A stretch of DNA of 64,000 nucleotides from NCBI RefSeq assembly GCF_014199265.1, contig NZ_JACIJG010000008.1, positions 1-64,000 on the forward strand. The letters are read 5' to 3'. This DNA is from Brucella daejeonensis. Lineage in GTDB: Bacteria > Pseudomonadota > Alphaproteobacteria > Rhizobiales > Rhizobiaceae. Position numbers and translations under genes: made by a program. How positions within the stretch are numbered: position 1 is the stretch's first letter; each line of letters opens with the position of its first letter. The notes below the pieces were generated by a model. It searched no databases. It saw only the letters and a program-made list of their open reading frames with translations, and was not told the DNA's origin. This document shows positions 26,037 through 35,513 of the stretch, one piece after another.

Positions 26037-26058
26037 CGCACGGCTATATCCTCATGTG

Positions 26059-26409
26059 CTATGATGCGTGGGCGACTGCCGCCAGATTATGACGACGTGG
26101 AGTCGGACTCATATACAGACTCGAAAGCGTCGACAACATCAGTTCGATATGCGGTGAAGAGACCATGTAATATATGGTCTGTGCGTCGCGACGGGTCGAT
26201 ACGAGGTCAAGAGCCCGTAACTTCGCCAGATGCTGAGACAAGGCGGATTGGCTGAGGTCGATCGCTTTGGCGAGCGCGCCTACAGACATTTCATTGTGAA
26301 GCAACTTACATAATATCTGCAATCTCTTGTTATTGGCGAGAGCCGAAAGAAAATCGGCTGCCTGATCTACATTTTCCATCAAATCAATAAAAGTAACTTC
26401 GTTGCTCAT
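26059..26409 (-). CDS. NolR-type ArsR-family regulator
   Basis: A 116-residue winged-helix repressor. The recognition region LSQSALSQHLAKLRALDLVSTRRDAQTIYY is almost diagnostic for the rhizobial NolR group. Only one Cys (residue 34) is present and the ArsR metal site is absent, so it is neither a metal sensor nor the two-cysteine BigR redox type. In rhizobia NolR is a global regulator of symbiosis and growth; the role here is unknown. ATG 26409 gives the family length. Confidence 0.85.
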   Translation of the reverse strand: MSNEVTFIDLMENVDQAADFLSALANNKRLQILCKLLHNEMSVGALAKAIDLSQSALSQHLAKLRALDLVSTRRDAQTIYYMVSSPHIELMLSTLSSLYMSPTPRRHNLAAVAHAS

Positions 26410-26577
26410 TTGCCGTCATACCCCCGTAAGACTGGACAAAGTTAAAAATAAACATGCGTATTTCTATAGGCATGCAGATATAAATTAATACTATCTGTCG
26501 GGTTTGAAAAGCCCTTGCTTATATTCGTTGCAGGGCAAAATTATGCAGTTTTGTCCCAAAAAAAGAGCCGATTTGTT

Positions 26578-27333
26578 TCAAGGGGCTTTATTTTCCCATT
26601 TGGTCAATGTTTTAACCATCAAACTTGGGGAATCGAACGCGGACGAAAAACCATGCCGCAATACGGTATCGCCCAGGGCGATATCCATGCCGTCCGGGTC
26701 CAATCCTATCACCTTCCCACGGTCATTGACACTCGCAACTTTCAAGAGCGTTTGCAGGATGCGAGGGACCGTATCCCGGTCCTTCCGGTTCAAGGCGTCA
26801 ATGGCTTCCTGCTCGCCATCCGCAAACCTTTCACTGGCGTCTTTCGCGCAGAGCAGGTCCTCACGGCGCAGGTTGAACGCCTTGCCGAAGCCGCCATTCA
26901 GGCTTGCGCTTTCGACCTTGAGGCGGAAGAAGGAGAAATCTCCCAGATCGACGTAAAGAGACCCTTTGGGATTGTGGTTCAGGTAACGCCGGCGAATGCG
27001 TGCATAGTCGGGCGCTGTGGGGGCGACCTTTTCGGCTTCGCAATGGATCGTGATCCGGGGGTGGGCGAGGGGGTCGCCTTTGCCCGGTTCCCCCAGAAGC
27101 AGGGACGAGGCCGGATGCGCCAGCAGGCCCGGCGTGTGCGCGGCCAGACCGGAAACAAGGATCAGCGGCGTCCCGTCAATGTCGGTTGCGACCGCGACGC
27201 GGCTGGCCAGCGGTCTTCCCGTTGCGGGGTCCAGCACCGCAATCGCGCCATGGCGCGCGGTTCGCAGCAGGCCCTTGGCAAGCCCGATGGCTTCGGGCGT
27301 CGTCGGGCGGATAGGGTTGCCGGTTTGTGTCAT
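26578..27333 (-). CDS. HugZ-like/pyridoxamine-phosphate-oxidase-fold protein
   Basis: A 251-residue protein with an N-terminal FMN-binding split barrel (LRTARHGAIAVLDPATGRPL, then SLLLGEPGKGDPLAHPRITI) and a C-terminal DUF2470-like domain. This arrangement is that of HugZ-type haem-utilisation proteins, which degrade or handle haem, though many members are uncharacterised. ATG 27333 follows CAGGAGCC; upstream in-frame ATGs to 27474 lack a ribosome-binding site. Confidence 0.78.
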   Translation of the reverse strand: MTQTGNPIRPTTPEAIGLAKGLLRTARHGAIAVLDPATGRPLASRVAVATDIDGTPLILVSGLAAHTPGLLAHPASSLLLGEPGKGDPLAHPRITIHCEAEKVAPTAPDYARIRRRYLNHNPKGSLYVDLGDFSFFRLKVESASLNGGFGKAFNLRREDLLCAKDASERFADGEQEAIDALNRKDRDTVPRILQTLLKVASVNDRGKVIGLDPDGMDIALGDTVLRHGFSSAFDSPSLMVKTLTKWENKAP

Positions 27334-27743
27334 GGCTCCTGCCTCAAAGGTGAGTGTATTTATCCGGTTAATAGCCTGCATTTTGACGCCGGGCCAGAAC
27401 CAGGCTGCCCTTTTCGATTCAAACACTGAAACCGGTTCGCTTACAGGACGGAAGTCATCGTGTTTCGGCACCATTGCAGGTTGTGTTCCCGTTGCCGGGG
27501 AATCAGCTGAAACGGGTAAAAACCCTGTGCGAATATTATTATAATTTAAATGGCTTTAGCGCAATTTTTCGAAAAGTCGGCAAATTTTGGAATAAAAATC
27601 CATCAGACGGAGCTTAAACCGGTTGAGAATGTGAACGCTTTCCTAAAATTGCGCTTGCAAAGTAGCGACCCACACGTTTCGATAGATGCAGGCTGCGGGC
27701 AATGGGGTGCGCGCGGCGTGTTTTTCCGTGGAGGCGGATAATA
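27334..27743. other. HugZ-dppA intergenic region
   Basis: A 410-base gap with the divergent promoters of the HugZ-like gene and dppA. It is AT-rich around 27530-27610. I see no clear terminator, repeat or riboswitch. dppA has GTGGAGGCGG as ribosome-binding site. Confidence 0.4.
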
Positions 27744-29339
27744 ATGAAACTCTACCAGAAACTCCTGGCAGCGACTGCGCTCGTGGCTCTGATGAGCGGC
27801 GCTGCTTCGGCCAAAACTTTTGTGTACTGCTCGCCGGCATCGCCGGAAGGCTTCGATCCGGCAGCTTATACGGGCGGTGACACGTTCGATGCGTCGGCGC
27901 ATCCGGTTTACAACCGTCTTGCGGAATTCGAAAACGGCACGACCAAGGTCGTACCGGGTCTGGCCGAGAGCTGGGACGTGTCCGACGACGGTCTGGAATA
28001 TACGTTCCATCTGCGCAAGGGCGTGAAGTTCCATTCGAACGATCGCTTTACGCCGACCCGCGATTTCAATGCGGACGATGTGATCTTCTCCTTCGATCGC
28101 ATGAGCAACAAGGAAAATCCCTGGCACGAATATACCGCAGGCATCACCTACGAGTATTTCGACAGCATGGAAATGGGCACGCTGATCAAGGAAATCGTCA
28201 AGGTTGACGACTACACGGTCAAGTTCGTGCTCAACCGTCCTGAAGCGCCGTTCCTTGCCAATATCTCGATGCCTTTCGCGTCGATCATCTCCAAGGAATA
28301 TACGGACAAGCTCGCTGCCGAAGGCAAGAAGGAAGACCTGAACCAGTACCCGGTCGGTACCGGTCCGTTCGTCTTCGTCGCCTATCAGAAGGACGCTGTC
28401 GTTCGCTACAAGGCCAATGAAAACTACTGGGGCGCCAAGCCGAAGATCGACGATCTGGTCTTCGCGATCACGACCGATCCGGCCGTGCGCGCGCAGAAGC
28501 TCAAGGCTGGCGAGTGCCATCTGATGTCCTATCCGGCTCCGGCCGACATCAAGGGCCTGCAGGCCGATTCCAACCTCAAGGTCGACGAACAGGCTGGCCT
28601 CAATGTTGCTTATTTCGCGTACAACACGCTGAAGGCACCGTATGACAAGCCGGAAGTCCGCAAGGCGCTCAATCAGGCTGTCAACAAGCAGGCCATCATC
28701 GACGCCGTGTTCCAGGGGCAGGGTCAGGTTGCCAAGAACCCGATCCCGCCGACGATGTGGGGCTATAACGACAAGGTCGAGGACGACAAGTACGATCCGG
28801 AAGCCGCCAAGAAGGCTCTCGAAGCGGCTGGCGTCAAGGATCTGAAGATGAAGCTGTGGGCGATGCCCGTCAGCCGTCCTTACATGCCGAATGCACGCCG
28901 TACGGCTGAACTCATGCAGTCCGACCTGGCCAAGGTTGGCGTCAGCGCCGAAATCGTTTCGATGGAATGGGGTGAATACCTCAAGAAGTCGTCCGACAAG
29001 GAACGTGACGGTGCCGTGATTCTCGGCTGGACCGGTGACAACGGCGATCCGGACAACTTCATGGGCACGCTTCTCGGCTGCGCTGGCGTCGGTTCGAACA
29101 ACCGCGCCCAGTGGTGCTACAAGCCGTTCGAAGACCTGATCCAGAAGGCCAAGGTTTCGACCAGCCAGGAAGAACGCACGAAGCTTTATGAAGAAGCCCA
29201 GGTGATCTTCAAGGAACAGGCCCCCTGGAATACGCTTGCTCACTCGACGGTCTTCGTGCCGATGTCGGCCAAGGTTACGGGCTTCAAGCAGAGCCCGCTC
29301 GGCGACTATCGCTTCGAAGATGTCGATATTGCCGAGTAA
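27744..29339 (+). CDS. dppA: Dipeptide ABC transporter, periplasmic binding protein
   Basis: A 531-residue family 5 solute-binding protein with a Sec signal peptide ([19 protein letters not shown], cleavage near ASAK). The mature part starts [20 protein letters not shown], as in DppA, and two Cys pairs typical of DppA are present (for instance AGECHL and LLGCAGVGS with QWCYKP). It captures dipeptides, possibly also haem or 5-aminolevulinate as in other DppA. It heads dppABCDF. Confidence 0.95.
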   Translation: MKLYQKLLAATALVALMSGAASAKTFVYCSPASPEGFDPAAYTGGDTFDASAHPVYNRLAEFENGTTKVVPGLAESWDVSDDGLEYTFHLRKGVKFHSNDRFTPTRDFNADDVIFSFDRMSNKENPWHEYTAGITYEYFDSMEMGTLIKEIVKVDDYTVKFVLNRPEAPFLANISMPFASIISKEYTDKLAAEGKKEDLNQYPVGTGPFVFVAYQKDAVVRYKANENYWGAKPKIDDLVFAITTDPAVRAQKLKAGECHLMSYPAPADIKGLQADSNLKVDEQAGLNVAYFAYNTLKAPYDKPEVRKALNQAVNKQAIIDAVFQGQGQVAKNPIPPTMWGYNDKVEDDKYDPEAAKKALEAAGVKDLKMKLWAMPVSRPYMPNARRTAELMQSDLAKVGVSAEIVSMEWGEYLKKSSDKERDGAVILGWTGDNGDPDNFMGTLLGCAGVGSNNRAQWCYKPFEDLIQKAKVSTSQEERTKLYEEAQVIFKEQAPWNTLAHSTVFVPMSAKVTGFKQSPLGDYRFEDVDIAE

Positions 29340-29352
29340 TATCTGACAACAT

Positions 29353-29428
29353 GAGTGTGGTGGATTTGAGGTTCCTGTCCTTTGCGTGACATGCGCGTTC
29401 GGGGATCTCAAATTCGTAAACCACACTC
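29353..29428. repeat. Palindromic element (family D) between dppA and dppB
   Basis: Arms GAGTGTGGTGGATTTGAG (29353-29370) and CTCAAATTCGTAAACCACACTC (29407-29428) pair with a small internal mismatch and a 36-base spacer. Its outer GGTGGA/ACCAC ends are shared with the elements near 36823 and 36913. Confidence 0.65.
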
Positions 29429-29455
29429 CATTCAACTGGTTGCTGGTTTTGTTTT

Positions 29456-29509
29456 GAAACCGAAATTCGTCCATGGCCTCACTCCAGAGGGCATACGAAT
29501 TTCGGTTTC
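29456..29509. repeat. Perfect inverted repeat between dppA and dppB
   Basis: Fifteen-base arms GAAACCGAAATTCGT (29456-29470) and ACGAATTTCGGTTTC (29495-29509) separated by 24 bases. It could form an RNA stem that reduces expression of the permease genes relative to dppA, as is common behind binding-protein genes. Confidence 0.8.
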
Positions 29510-29564
29510 GCCAAATCGGTGGCCGGGTGTAGGGTGAAGCCCTGCACCCGGTCGGAGTTTTTGT

Positions 29565-30572
29565 ATGCTTCGCTTCATATTCAACAAGCTCGTCTATCTG
29601 GTCCCGACCTTCATAGGCATCACCATCGTGGCTTTCGCCTTCGTCCGGGTCCTGCCCGGCGATCCCGTGCTGCTAATGGCCGGCGAACGCGGCGTCAGCC
29701 CGGAACGTCACGCCGAACTCATGGCGCAACTCGGATTCGATCGTCCGATCTGGCAGCAATATCTCCAATATGTCTGGAACCTGCTGCACGGCGATTTCGG
29801 CCAGTCCCTCGTCACCAAGAAGCCTGTTCTCGCCGAATTCTTCACCCTGTTTCCCGCGACCATCGAATTGTCGGTCTGCGCGATCATTCTGGCTGTTTTC
29901 CTCGGCATTCCGGCGGGCGTCATCGCCGCAGTCAAGCGCGGGTCGTGGTTCGACCAGGGGCTGATGGGCGTGGCTCTCGTCGGCTATTCGATGCCGATCT
30001 TCTGGTGGGCGCTGCTGCTCATCATCTTCTTCTCCGGCGTCCTGCAATGGGCCCCGGTCTCGGGCCGCATTTCGCTGCTCTATTATTTCCCTTCCGTAAC
30101 CGGCTTCATGCTGATCGACAGCCTTATGTCCGATCAGAAGGGCGCGTTCATTTCGGCGCTTTCGCATCTCATCCTGCCAAGCATCGTGCTCGCGACCATT
30201 CCGCTTGCCGTCATTGCGCGCCAGACCCGTTCGGCAATGCTGGAAGTGCTGGGCGAGGACTATGTGCGCACCGCGCGCGCCAAGGGCCTGCCCGCCCGCC
30301 GCGTCATCGGACTGCACGCGCTGCGCAACGCCATGATCCCGGTCATCACCACCATCGGCCTGCAGGTCGGCGTGATGATGGCGGGCGCGATCCTGACGGA
30401 AACCATTTTCTCGTGGCCGGGAATTGGCAAATGGATGCTCGATTCCATTTTCCGCCGCGACTATCCGGTCGTGCAGAGCGGACTGTTGATCATCGCCTTC
30501 ATCATCATGCTGGTGAATCTGGTGGTCGATCTGCTGTATGGCCTCATCAATCCGCGTATCCGGCACAAGTGA
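29565..30572 (+). CDS. dppB: Dipeptide ABC transporter permease DppB
   Basis: A 335-residue inner-membrane permease with six hydrophobic segments. The N-terminal MLRFIFNKLVYLVPTFIGIT and the EAA-loop region YVRTARAKGLPARRVIGLHA are typical of DppB/OppB. ATG 29565 is used. It is followed by dppC after seven bases. Confidence 0.95.
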   Translation: MLRFIFNKLVYLVPTFIGITIVAFAFVRVLPGDPVLLMAGERGVSPERHAELMAQLGFDRPIWQQYLQYVWNLLHGDFGQSLVTKKPVLAEFFTLFPATIELSVCAIILAVFLGIPAGVIAAVKRGSWFDQGLMGVALVGYSMPIFWWALLLIIFFSGVLQWAPVSGRISLLYYFPSVTGFMLIDSLMSDQKGAFISALSHLILPSIVLATIPLAVIARQTRSAMLEVLGEDYVRTARAKGLPARRVIGLHALRNAMIPVITTIGLQVGVMMAGAILTETIFSWPGIGKWMLDSIFRRDYPVVQSGLLIIAFIIMLVNLVVDLLYGLINPRIRHK

Positions 30573-30579
30573 GGGTACT

Positions 30580-31488
30580 ATGACAGACTCAGCTATTCAG
30601 CCGGAAGCCGCAAGCGACATCGGAAAAATCCGCGCGCTCAAGGATTTCTGGTTTTATTTCAGCGTCAATCGTGGCGCTGTCGTCGGCCTGGTGGTTTTCC
30701 TGGCTCTCGTCCTTGTCGCCATTCTGGCGCCGGTTCTGGCGCCGCACGATCCGGCGGAACAGTTCCGCGAGTTCCTGCTCGCGCCTCCCTTCTGGGAAGA
30801 CGGCGGCTCGACCCGCTTTCTGCTCGGAACCGATGCGGTCGGTCGCGATATCCTGTCCCGCATGATCTACGGCTCGCAATATTCGCTGCTCGTCGGTTTC
30901 GTGATCGTGATCATCTCGATGTGCCTTGGCATCACGATCGGTCTTGTCACCGGCTATTTCGGTGGCGGCGTCGATACGGTCTTCATGCGCATCATGGACG
31001 TCATCCTTGCCTTCCCGTCGCTGTTGCTGGCACTGGTCCTGGTGGCGATCCTCGGCCCCGGCCTCATCAATGCCGTGCTTGCGATCACGCTGGTTCTTCT
31101 GCCGCACTTTTCGCGTCTGACCCGTGCCGCCGTGATGGCGGAAAAGGAACGCGAATATGTGACGGCGGCCAAGCTTGCAGGCGCAAGCAAACTGCGCCTG
31201 ATGTTCAAGACCATTTTGCCAAACTGCCTTGCGCCGTTGGTGGTGCAGGCCACGATGTCGTTCTCCAACGCCATTCTCGATGTGGCGGCACTGGGCTTCC
31301 TCGGCATGGGCGCGCAGCCGCCAACGCCGGAATGGGGCACGATGCTGGCAGAAGCGCGTGAATTCATCATGCGCGCCTGGTGGGTCGTCACCTTCCCCGG
31401 CCTGGCAATCCTGATCACTGTTCTCGCCATCAACCTGATTGGCGATGGTCTGCGCGATGCGCTTGATCCGAAGCTTAAACGGAGCTGA
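30580..31488 (+). CDS. dppC: Dipeptide ABC transporter permease DppC
   Basis: A 302-residue permease with an N-terminal OppC_N segment (DFWFYFSVNRGAVVGLVVFL) and an EAA loop EYVTAAKLAGASKLRLMFKT. It contains FLLGTDAVGRDILSRMIYG, characteristic of the DppC group. ATG 30580 follows GAGGG; the longer frame lies inside dppB. Confidence 0.95.
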   Translation: MTDSAIQPEAASDIGKIRALKDFWFYFSVNRGAVVGLVVFLALVLVAILAPVLAPHDPAEQFREFLLAPPFWEDGGSTRFLLGTDAVGRDILSRMIYGSQYSLLVGFVIVIISMCLGITIGLVTGYFGGGVDTVFMRIMDVILAFPSLLLALVLVAILGPGLINAVLAITLVLLPHFSRLTRAAVMAEKEREYVTAAKLAGASKLRLMFKTILPNCLAPLVVQATMSFSNAILDVAALGFLGMGAQPPTPEWGTMLAEAREFIMRAWWVVTFPGLAILITVLAINLIGDGLRDALDPKLKRS

Positions 31489-31491
31489 CCG

Positions 31492-32346
31492 ATGGCGCTT
31501 CTAGAAATCAAGAATCTTTCGGTTTCCTTTGAAACATCCGTCGGCCCGTTCAAGGCTGTCGATGGTATCGATATTACGGTCGACAAGGGCGAAGTCCTCG
31601 CCATTGTCGGTGAATCCGGCTCCGGCAAGTCGGTCGGCATGTTGGCTGTCATGGGGCTCCTGCCCAAGACCGCGACCGTGACCGCCGACAGGATGGTGTT
31701 CGACGGCAAGGATCTGCGGACCATCTCCGACCGGGAGCGCCGCCAGATCATCGGCCGCGATATTTCGATGATCTTTCAGGAGCCGATCGCCAGCCTCAAT
31801 CCGTGCTTCACGGTTGGCTATCAGCTTGAGGAAGTGCTCAAGCGTCATATGGGGCTCGGGGGGTCGGCAGCGCGCGCGCGTGCGGTGGAACTGCTCGAAC
31901 TCGTCGGCATCCACGATGCGGGCGAGCGCCTGAAAAGCTTCCCGCATCAGATGTCGGGCGGCCAGTGCCAGCGCGTCATGATCGCGATGGCGATCGCCTG
32001 CAATCCGAAGCTGCTCATCGCTGACGAGCCGACGACCGCGCTCGACGTGACGATCCAGAAGCAGATCCTCGATCTCCTGATGCAGCTTCAGGTCGAACAT
32101 GGCATGGGCCTGATCATGATCACCCATGACATGGGCGTCGTTGCGGAAACCGCGGACCGCGTGATCGTGCAGTACAAGGGACACAAGATGGAAGATGCCG
32201 ACGTGCTGTCGCTGTTTTCCGCGCCCAGGCATCCCTATACGCGCGCGCTGCTTTCGGCCCTGCCGGAAAACGCGACGGGCGACCGCCTGCCGACGGTGTC
32301 CGACTTCGTTTTTGAGAATAACAGTGCGGCGGGAGATGCCCGATGA
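31492..32346 (+). CDS. dppD: Dipeptide ABC transporter ATPase DppD
   Basis: A 284-residue ATPase. Walker A is GESGSGKSV, the signature is [14 protein letters not shown] and Walker B is LLIADEP. The oligopeptide-type C-terminal region after [13 protein letters not shown] is short, lacking the cysteine-rich segment of the enteric DppD. It overlaps dppF by the four bases ATGA. Confidence 0.94.
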   Translation: MALLEIKNLSVSFETSVGPFKAVDGIDITVDKGEVLAIVGESGSGKSVGMLAVMGLLPKTATVTADRMVFDGKDLRTISDRERRQIIGRDISMIFQEPIASLNPCFTVGYQLEEVLKRHMGLGGSAARARAVELLELVGIHDAGERLKSFPHQMSGGQCQRVMIAMAIACNPKLLIADEPTTALDVTIQKQILDLLMQLQVEHGMGLIMITHDMGVVAETADRVIVQYKGHKMEDADVLSLFSAPRHPYTRALLSALPENATGDRLPTVSDFVFENNSAAGDAR

Positions 32347-33191
32347 GCGAGATCGTTCTCGAAGCGCGCGATATCAAGCGCGACTATCATGTGGGCGGCG
32401 GACTGTTCGGCCAGGGAAAGGTGGTTCATGCCGTCAAGGGCGTGAGCTTCAAGCTGGAGAAAGGCAAGACGCTCGCCATCGTTGGCGAATCGGGTTGCGG
32501 CAAGTCTACGCTAGCCCGCATTCTCACCATGATCGATCCGCAAACGTCGGGTGACCTGATGGTGGGCGGCAAGGGCGTCAATATTGCCCGTGACGGCCTG
32601 ACGGCGGAAATGCGCCAGAAGGTGCAGATCGTGTTCCAGAATCCCTATGGTTCGCTCAATCCGCGCCAGAAGATCGGTGATGTTCTGGCTGAACCGCTAT
32701 TGCTCAACACCAAGATGTCGGCTGAAGAGCGTCGCGACAAGGCCATGCAGATGCTGTTGAAGGTCGGCCTTGGTCGCGAACACTTCAACCGTTATCCGCA
32801 TATGTTCTCCGGCGGCCAGCGCCAGCGTATCGCCATTGCGCGCGCGCTGATGCTCAATCCGAAGCTGCTGATCCTCGACGAGCCGGTTTCGGCGCTCGAT
32901 CTTTCGGTGCAGGCGCAGGTTCTGAACCTTCTGGCCGATCTTCAGGAGGAATTCGGGCTGACCTATGTCTTCATCAGCCATGACCTTTCGGTGGTGCGTT
33001 ATATCGCCGACGAGGTGATGGTGATGTATTTCGGTGAGGTCGTCGAATACGGTTCGCGTGACGACGTGTTCAACAATCCGCAGCACGATTATACCAAGAA
33101 GCTTTTCGCAGCGACGCCGCGCGCCGATGTGGATGCTATCCGCGCGCGCGTGGAAGCGCGTGCCGCTGCAAGACAGGCTGCACATAGCTGA
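32343..33191 (+). CDS. dppF: Dipeptide ABC transporter ATPase DppF
   Basis: A 282-residue ATPase. Walker A is GESGCGKST, the signature is [14 protein letters not shown] and Walker B is [12 protein letters not shown]. It pairs with DppD to power import. Start ATG 32343 overlaps the dppD stop. A strong terminator follows. Confidence 0.94.
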   Translation: MSEIVLEARDIKRDYHVGGGLFGQGKVVHAVKGVSFKLEKGKTLAIVGESGCGKSTLARILTMIDPQTSGDLMVGGKGVNIARDGLTAEMRQKVQIVFQNPYGSLNPRQKIGDVLAEPLLLNTKMSAEERRDKAMQMLLKVGLGREHFNRYPHMFSGGQRQRIAIARALMLNPKLLILDEPVSALDLSVQAQVLNLLADLQEEFGLTYVFISHDLSVVRYIADEVMVMYFGEVVEYGSRDDVFNNPQHDYTKKLFAATPRADVDAIRARVEARAAARQAAHS

Positions 33192-33213
33192 TCCTGTCTA
33201 TATGCGATCAAGC

Positions 33214-33253
33214 AACAAAAGCCGCACATGAAAATGTGCGGCTTTTGTTTTTG
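33214..33253. terminator. Bidirectional terminator between dppF and choV
   Basis: A perfect sixteen-base stem AACAAAAGCCGCACAT with ATGTGCGGCTTTTGTT and a GAAA loop, flanked by A runs on one side and T runs on the other. It can end both convergent operons. Confidence 0.93.
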
Positions 33254-33282
33254 GTGGTGAACTCTAATTTCGGAGTTTTTGT

Positions 33283-34335
33283 TTAGCTCTGTGTGCCGCG
33301 CTGCTGATGCCAGGCGAGGGCGCGGACAATATCGTCGGAGGCGATCTTGCCGATAATCGCGCCGTTCTCGATGATGCCGACATCGCCGCTGCTGTCGGCG
33401 ACGGCTCCCATCAGGTCGCGCACCAGCGTTTCGCGGCTGGCTGTCGCCGCGAAGGGACGGGGGGCCGCATTGCGGTCGAAGGGAACCATGATGTCGCCCG
33501 CCCGAAGAACGCCGAGCGGGTTCATATGGGCCACGAAATCGGCGACATAATCGTCGGCGGGGCGAAGCAGGATTTCCTGCGGCGTGCCGCATTGCACGAT
33601 GCGCCCGCCCTCCATGATGGCGATGCGATTGCCGATTTTCATCGCTTCGTCGAGATCGTGACTGACGAAGACGATGGTCTTTTTCAGGCGCGACTGGAAG
33701 GCAAGCAGTTCATCCTGCAACCGCGTACGGATCAGCGGATCGAGCGCGGAGAAGGGTTCGTCCATCAACAGGATGGGCGCGCCGGTGGCAAAGGCGCGGG
33801 CAAGCCCGACGCGCTGCTGCATACCGCCGGAAAGTTCGCCCACCTTGCGTTTGGCCCAGTCTTGCAGGCCGACCAGTTCAAGCTGTTCGCGCGCCTTGGC
33901 GAGACGCTCTTCCCTGCTCATGCCTGAAATTTCCAGGCCGAAGCCGACATTATCCTCGACGGTGCGCCATGGCAGGAGACCGAATTGCTGGAACACCATG
34001 GAGACGAGTTCCGTGCGCAGATGGCGAAGCGCGGCCCGGTCGGCCTTTTCGACATCGATGGTCCGGTCCCCGTCACGCACGAGGACACGCCCGCGCGAGA
34101 TCGGATTGAGTCGGTTGATGGCCCGCAGCAGGGTGGATTTGCCCGAACCGGACAGTCCCATCAGAACCAGGATTTCCCCTTCCTCGATGTCGAGCGTGCA
34201 ATTGTGCACGCCCAGAACGAGGTCGGTTTCCGCCTGAATCTGAGAGCGGGTTGCGCCGCGATCGGCCAGCGCAAGGGCGTTGCCGACGTCATTGCCGAAA
34301 ATGATGCAGACATCTTCGAGAGCGATGATGGTCAT
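33283..34335 (-). CDS. choV: Choline ABC transporter ATPase ChoV
   Basis: A 350-residue ATPase of the glycine betaine/choline (ProV) group with Walker A GLSGSGKST, signature LSGGMQQRVGLARA and Walker B LLMDEPFSALDPLIR. The C-terminal 80 residues look like a CBS-type region (VADSSGDVGIIENGAIIG). MTIIALEDV at 34335 is the natural N-terminus. It is the last gene of choXWV. Confidence 0.92.
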   Translation of the reverse strand: MTIIALEDVCIIFGNDVGNALALADRGATRSQIQAETDLVLGVHNCTLDIEEGEILVLMGLSGSGKSTLLRAINRLNPISRGRVLVRDGDRTIDVEKADRAALRHLRTELVSMVFQQFGLLPWRTVEDNVGFGLEISGMSREERLAKAREQLELVGLQDWAKRKVGELSGGMQQRVGLARAFATGAPILLMDEPFSALDPLIRTRLQDELLAFQSRLKKTIVFVSHDLDEAMKIGNRIAIMEGGRIVQCGTPQEILLRPADDYVADFVAHMNPLGVLRAGDIMVPFDRNAAPRPFAATASRETLVRDLMGAVADSSGDVGIIENGAIIGKIASDDIVRALAWHQQRGTQS

Positions 34336-34345
34336 CCGCTTCCTC

Positions 34346-35194
34346 CTATTTCTCGCGACTATTTTCGTGATTGGCGCGGAAGATGCGGTCGAGCACGATG
34401 GCGACCACGACAATGACGAGCCCTGCCTCGAAGCCGAGGGCGGTGTTGACCGAGTTCAGCGCGCGTACGACCGGTACCCCGAGGCCATCCGCACCGACGA
34501 GCGCGGCGATCACCACCATCGACAGCGACAGCATGATGGTCTGGGTGAGACCGGCCAGAATCTGCGGCATGGCATAGGGCAGTTCGATTTTCCACAGGAG
34601 CTGCGAGCGCGACGCGCCGAAGGCTTCGCCGGCCTCGATCAGCGAGGAAGGCGTGGACGATATGCCGAGATGTGTCAGGCGTATCGGGGCGGGCAGGACG
34701 AAGATCGCGGTGGCAAGCAGGCCGGGCACCATGCCGATGCCGAAGAAGACGATGGCCGGGATCAGGTAGACGAAGGTCGGCAATGTCTGCATCAGGTCGA
34801 GGACGGGACGCATGGCGGCATAAAGCGTGGGGCGGTGGGCGGCTGCAATGCCGAGCGGAACACCGATGGCCATGCAGACAAAACAGGCCGAAAGCACGAG
34901 CGTCAGCGTTTCCAGCGTGCGGTCCCAGTAACCCTGATTGATGATGAACAGGAACCCCGCCACGGTCAGAATGACGACCAGGATGCGGCGCTGGATGAAC
35001 CATGCGGCGAGCGCGAAAATGGCTATGAGCAGCAGGGGGTGCGGGAGCTTGAGAAGAAAAAGCAGGCCGTCGATGAGGCTCTGCATGACGGCGGCCAAAG
35101 CATCAAAAAAGCCGCCCATATTGTTCGTCAGCCAGTCCACCACGGCTTTGGCGGTCGGTCCGACAGGAATTTTATAGTCCGTCAGCCAGTTCAA
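34346..35194 (-). CDS. choW: Choline ABC transporter permease ChoW
   Basis: A 282-residue permease of the ProW type with six or seven membrane helices and the conserved EAA-like loop GASRSQLLWKIELPYAMPQI. It begins MNWLTDYKIPVGPTAKAVVDW. It is separated from choX by a 319-base gap filled with repeat elements and from choV by ten bases. Confidence 0.92.
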   Translation of the reverse strand: MNWLTDYKIPVGPTAKAVVDWLTNNMGGFFDALAAVMQSLIDGLLFLLKLPHPLLLIAIFALAAWFIQRRILVVILTVAGFLFIINQGYWDRTLETLTLVLSACFVCMAIGVPLGIAAAHRPTLYAAMRPVLDLMQTLPTFVYLIPAIVFFGIGMVPGLLATAIFVLPAPIRLTHLGISSTPSSLIEAGEAFGASRSQLLWKIELPYAMPQILAGLTQTIMLSLSMVVIAALVGADGLGVPVVRALNSVNTALGFEAGLVIVVVAIVLDRIFRANHENSREK

Positions 35195-35219
35195 CGATCA
35201 AGTCTCCTGCTGCGTGCTA

Positions 35220-35390
35220 GGGTCTAAACTCAATTAGGTTTCGGGCGCGGCGTCCCTTCGGGATATGGCGGAAATTCTCCATCTTGGTGTCGCGAAACCT
35301 CGATGGAGGGACACTCCACCTTCGGTTTCGCTCCTAAAGCTGAAGGATTTCCGCTCATACCGCGCTCCAAATCCTAATTGCGTTTAGCCC
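35220..35390. repeat. MITE-like element between choX and choW
   Basis: A 171-base non-coding element bounded by inverted repeats. The left end GGGTCTAAACTCAATTAGG (35220-35238) matches the complement of the right end CCTAATTGCGTTTAGCCC (35373-35390), with 17 of 18 positions and one extra base. Internal smaller palindromes such as GCGGAAAT/ATTTCCGC suggest strong secondary structure. No coding potential is seen. Confidence 0.65.
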
Positions 35391-35452
35391 CCAGAGCATT
35401 TCCAGCAAAATTGCGAAGCGGTTTTGCGTAGGATAATGCGTAAAACAAAGGG
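35391..35452 (-). repeat. Intergenic palindromic repeat (family A), reverse copy
   Basis: Begins with AGAGCATTTCCAGCAAAATT and contains GCGTAGGATAATGCG; it is the reverse complement of the 3' half of the element at 2746-2850. It adjoins the MITE-like element. Confidence 0.75.
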
Positions 35453-35513
35453 ATAGGGTGGGGGTATCCACGGGTCGCTGGCTGCGGTTTTCCGCAGCCC
35501 GCTTTGTCGCAAA

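Noticed and set aside
27603-29474. A 623-codon minus-strand frame opposite dppA
   Set aside because: Antisense to a clear substrate-binding protein with signal peptide.
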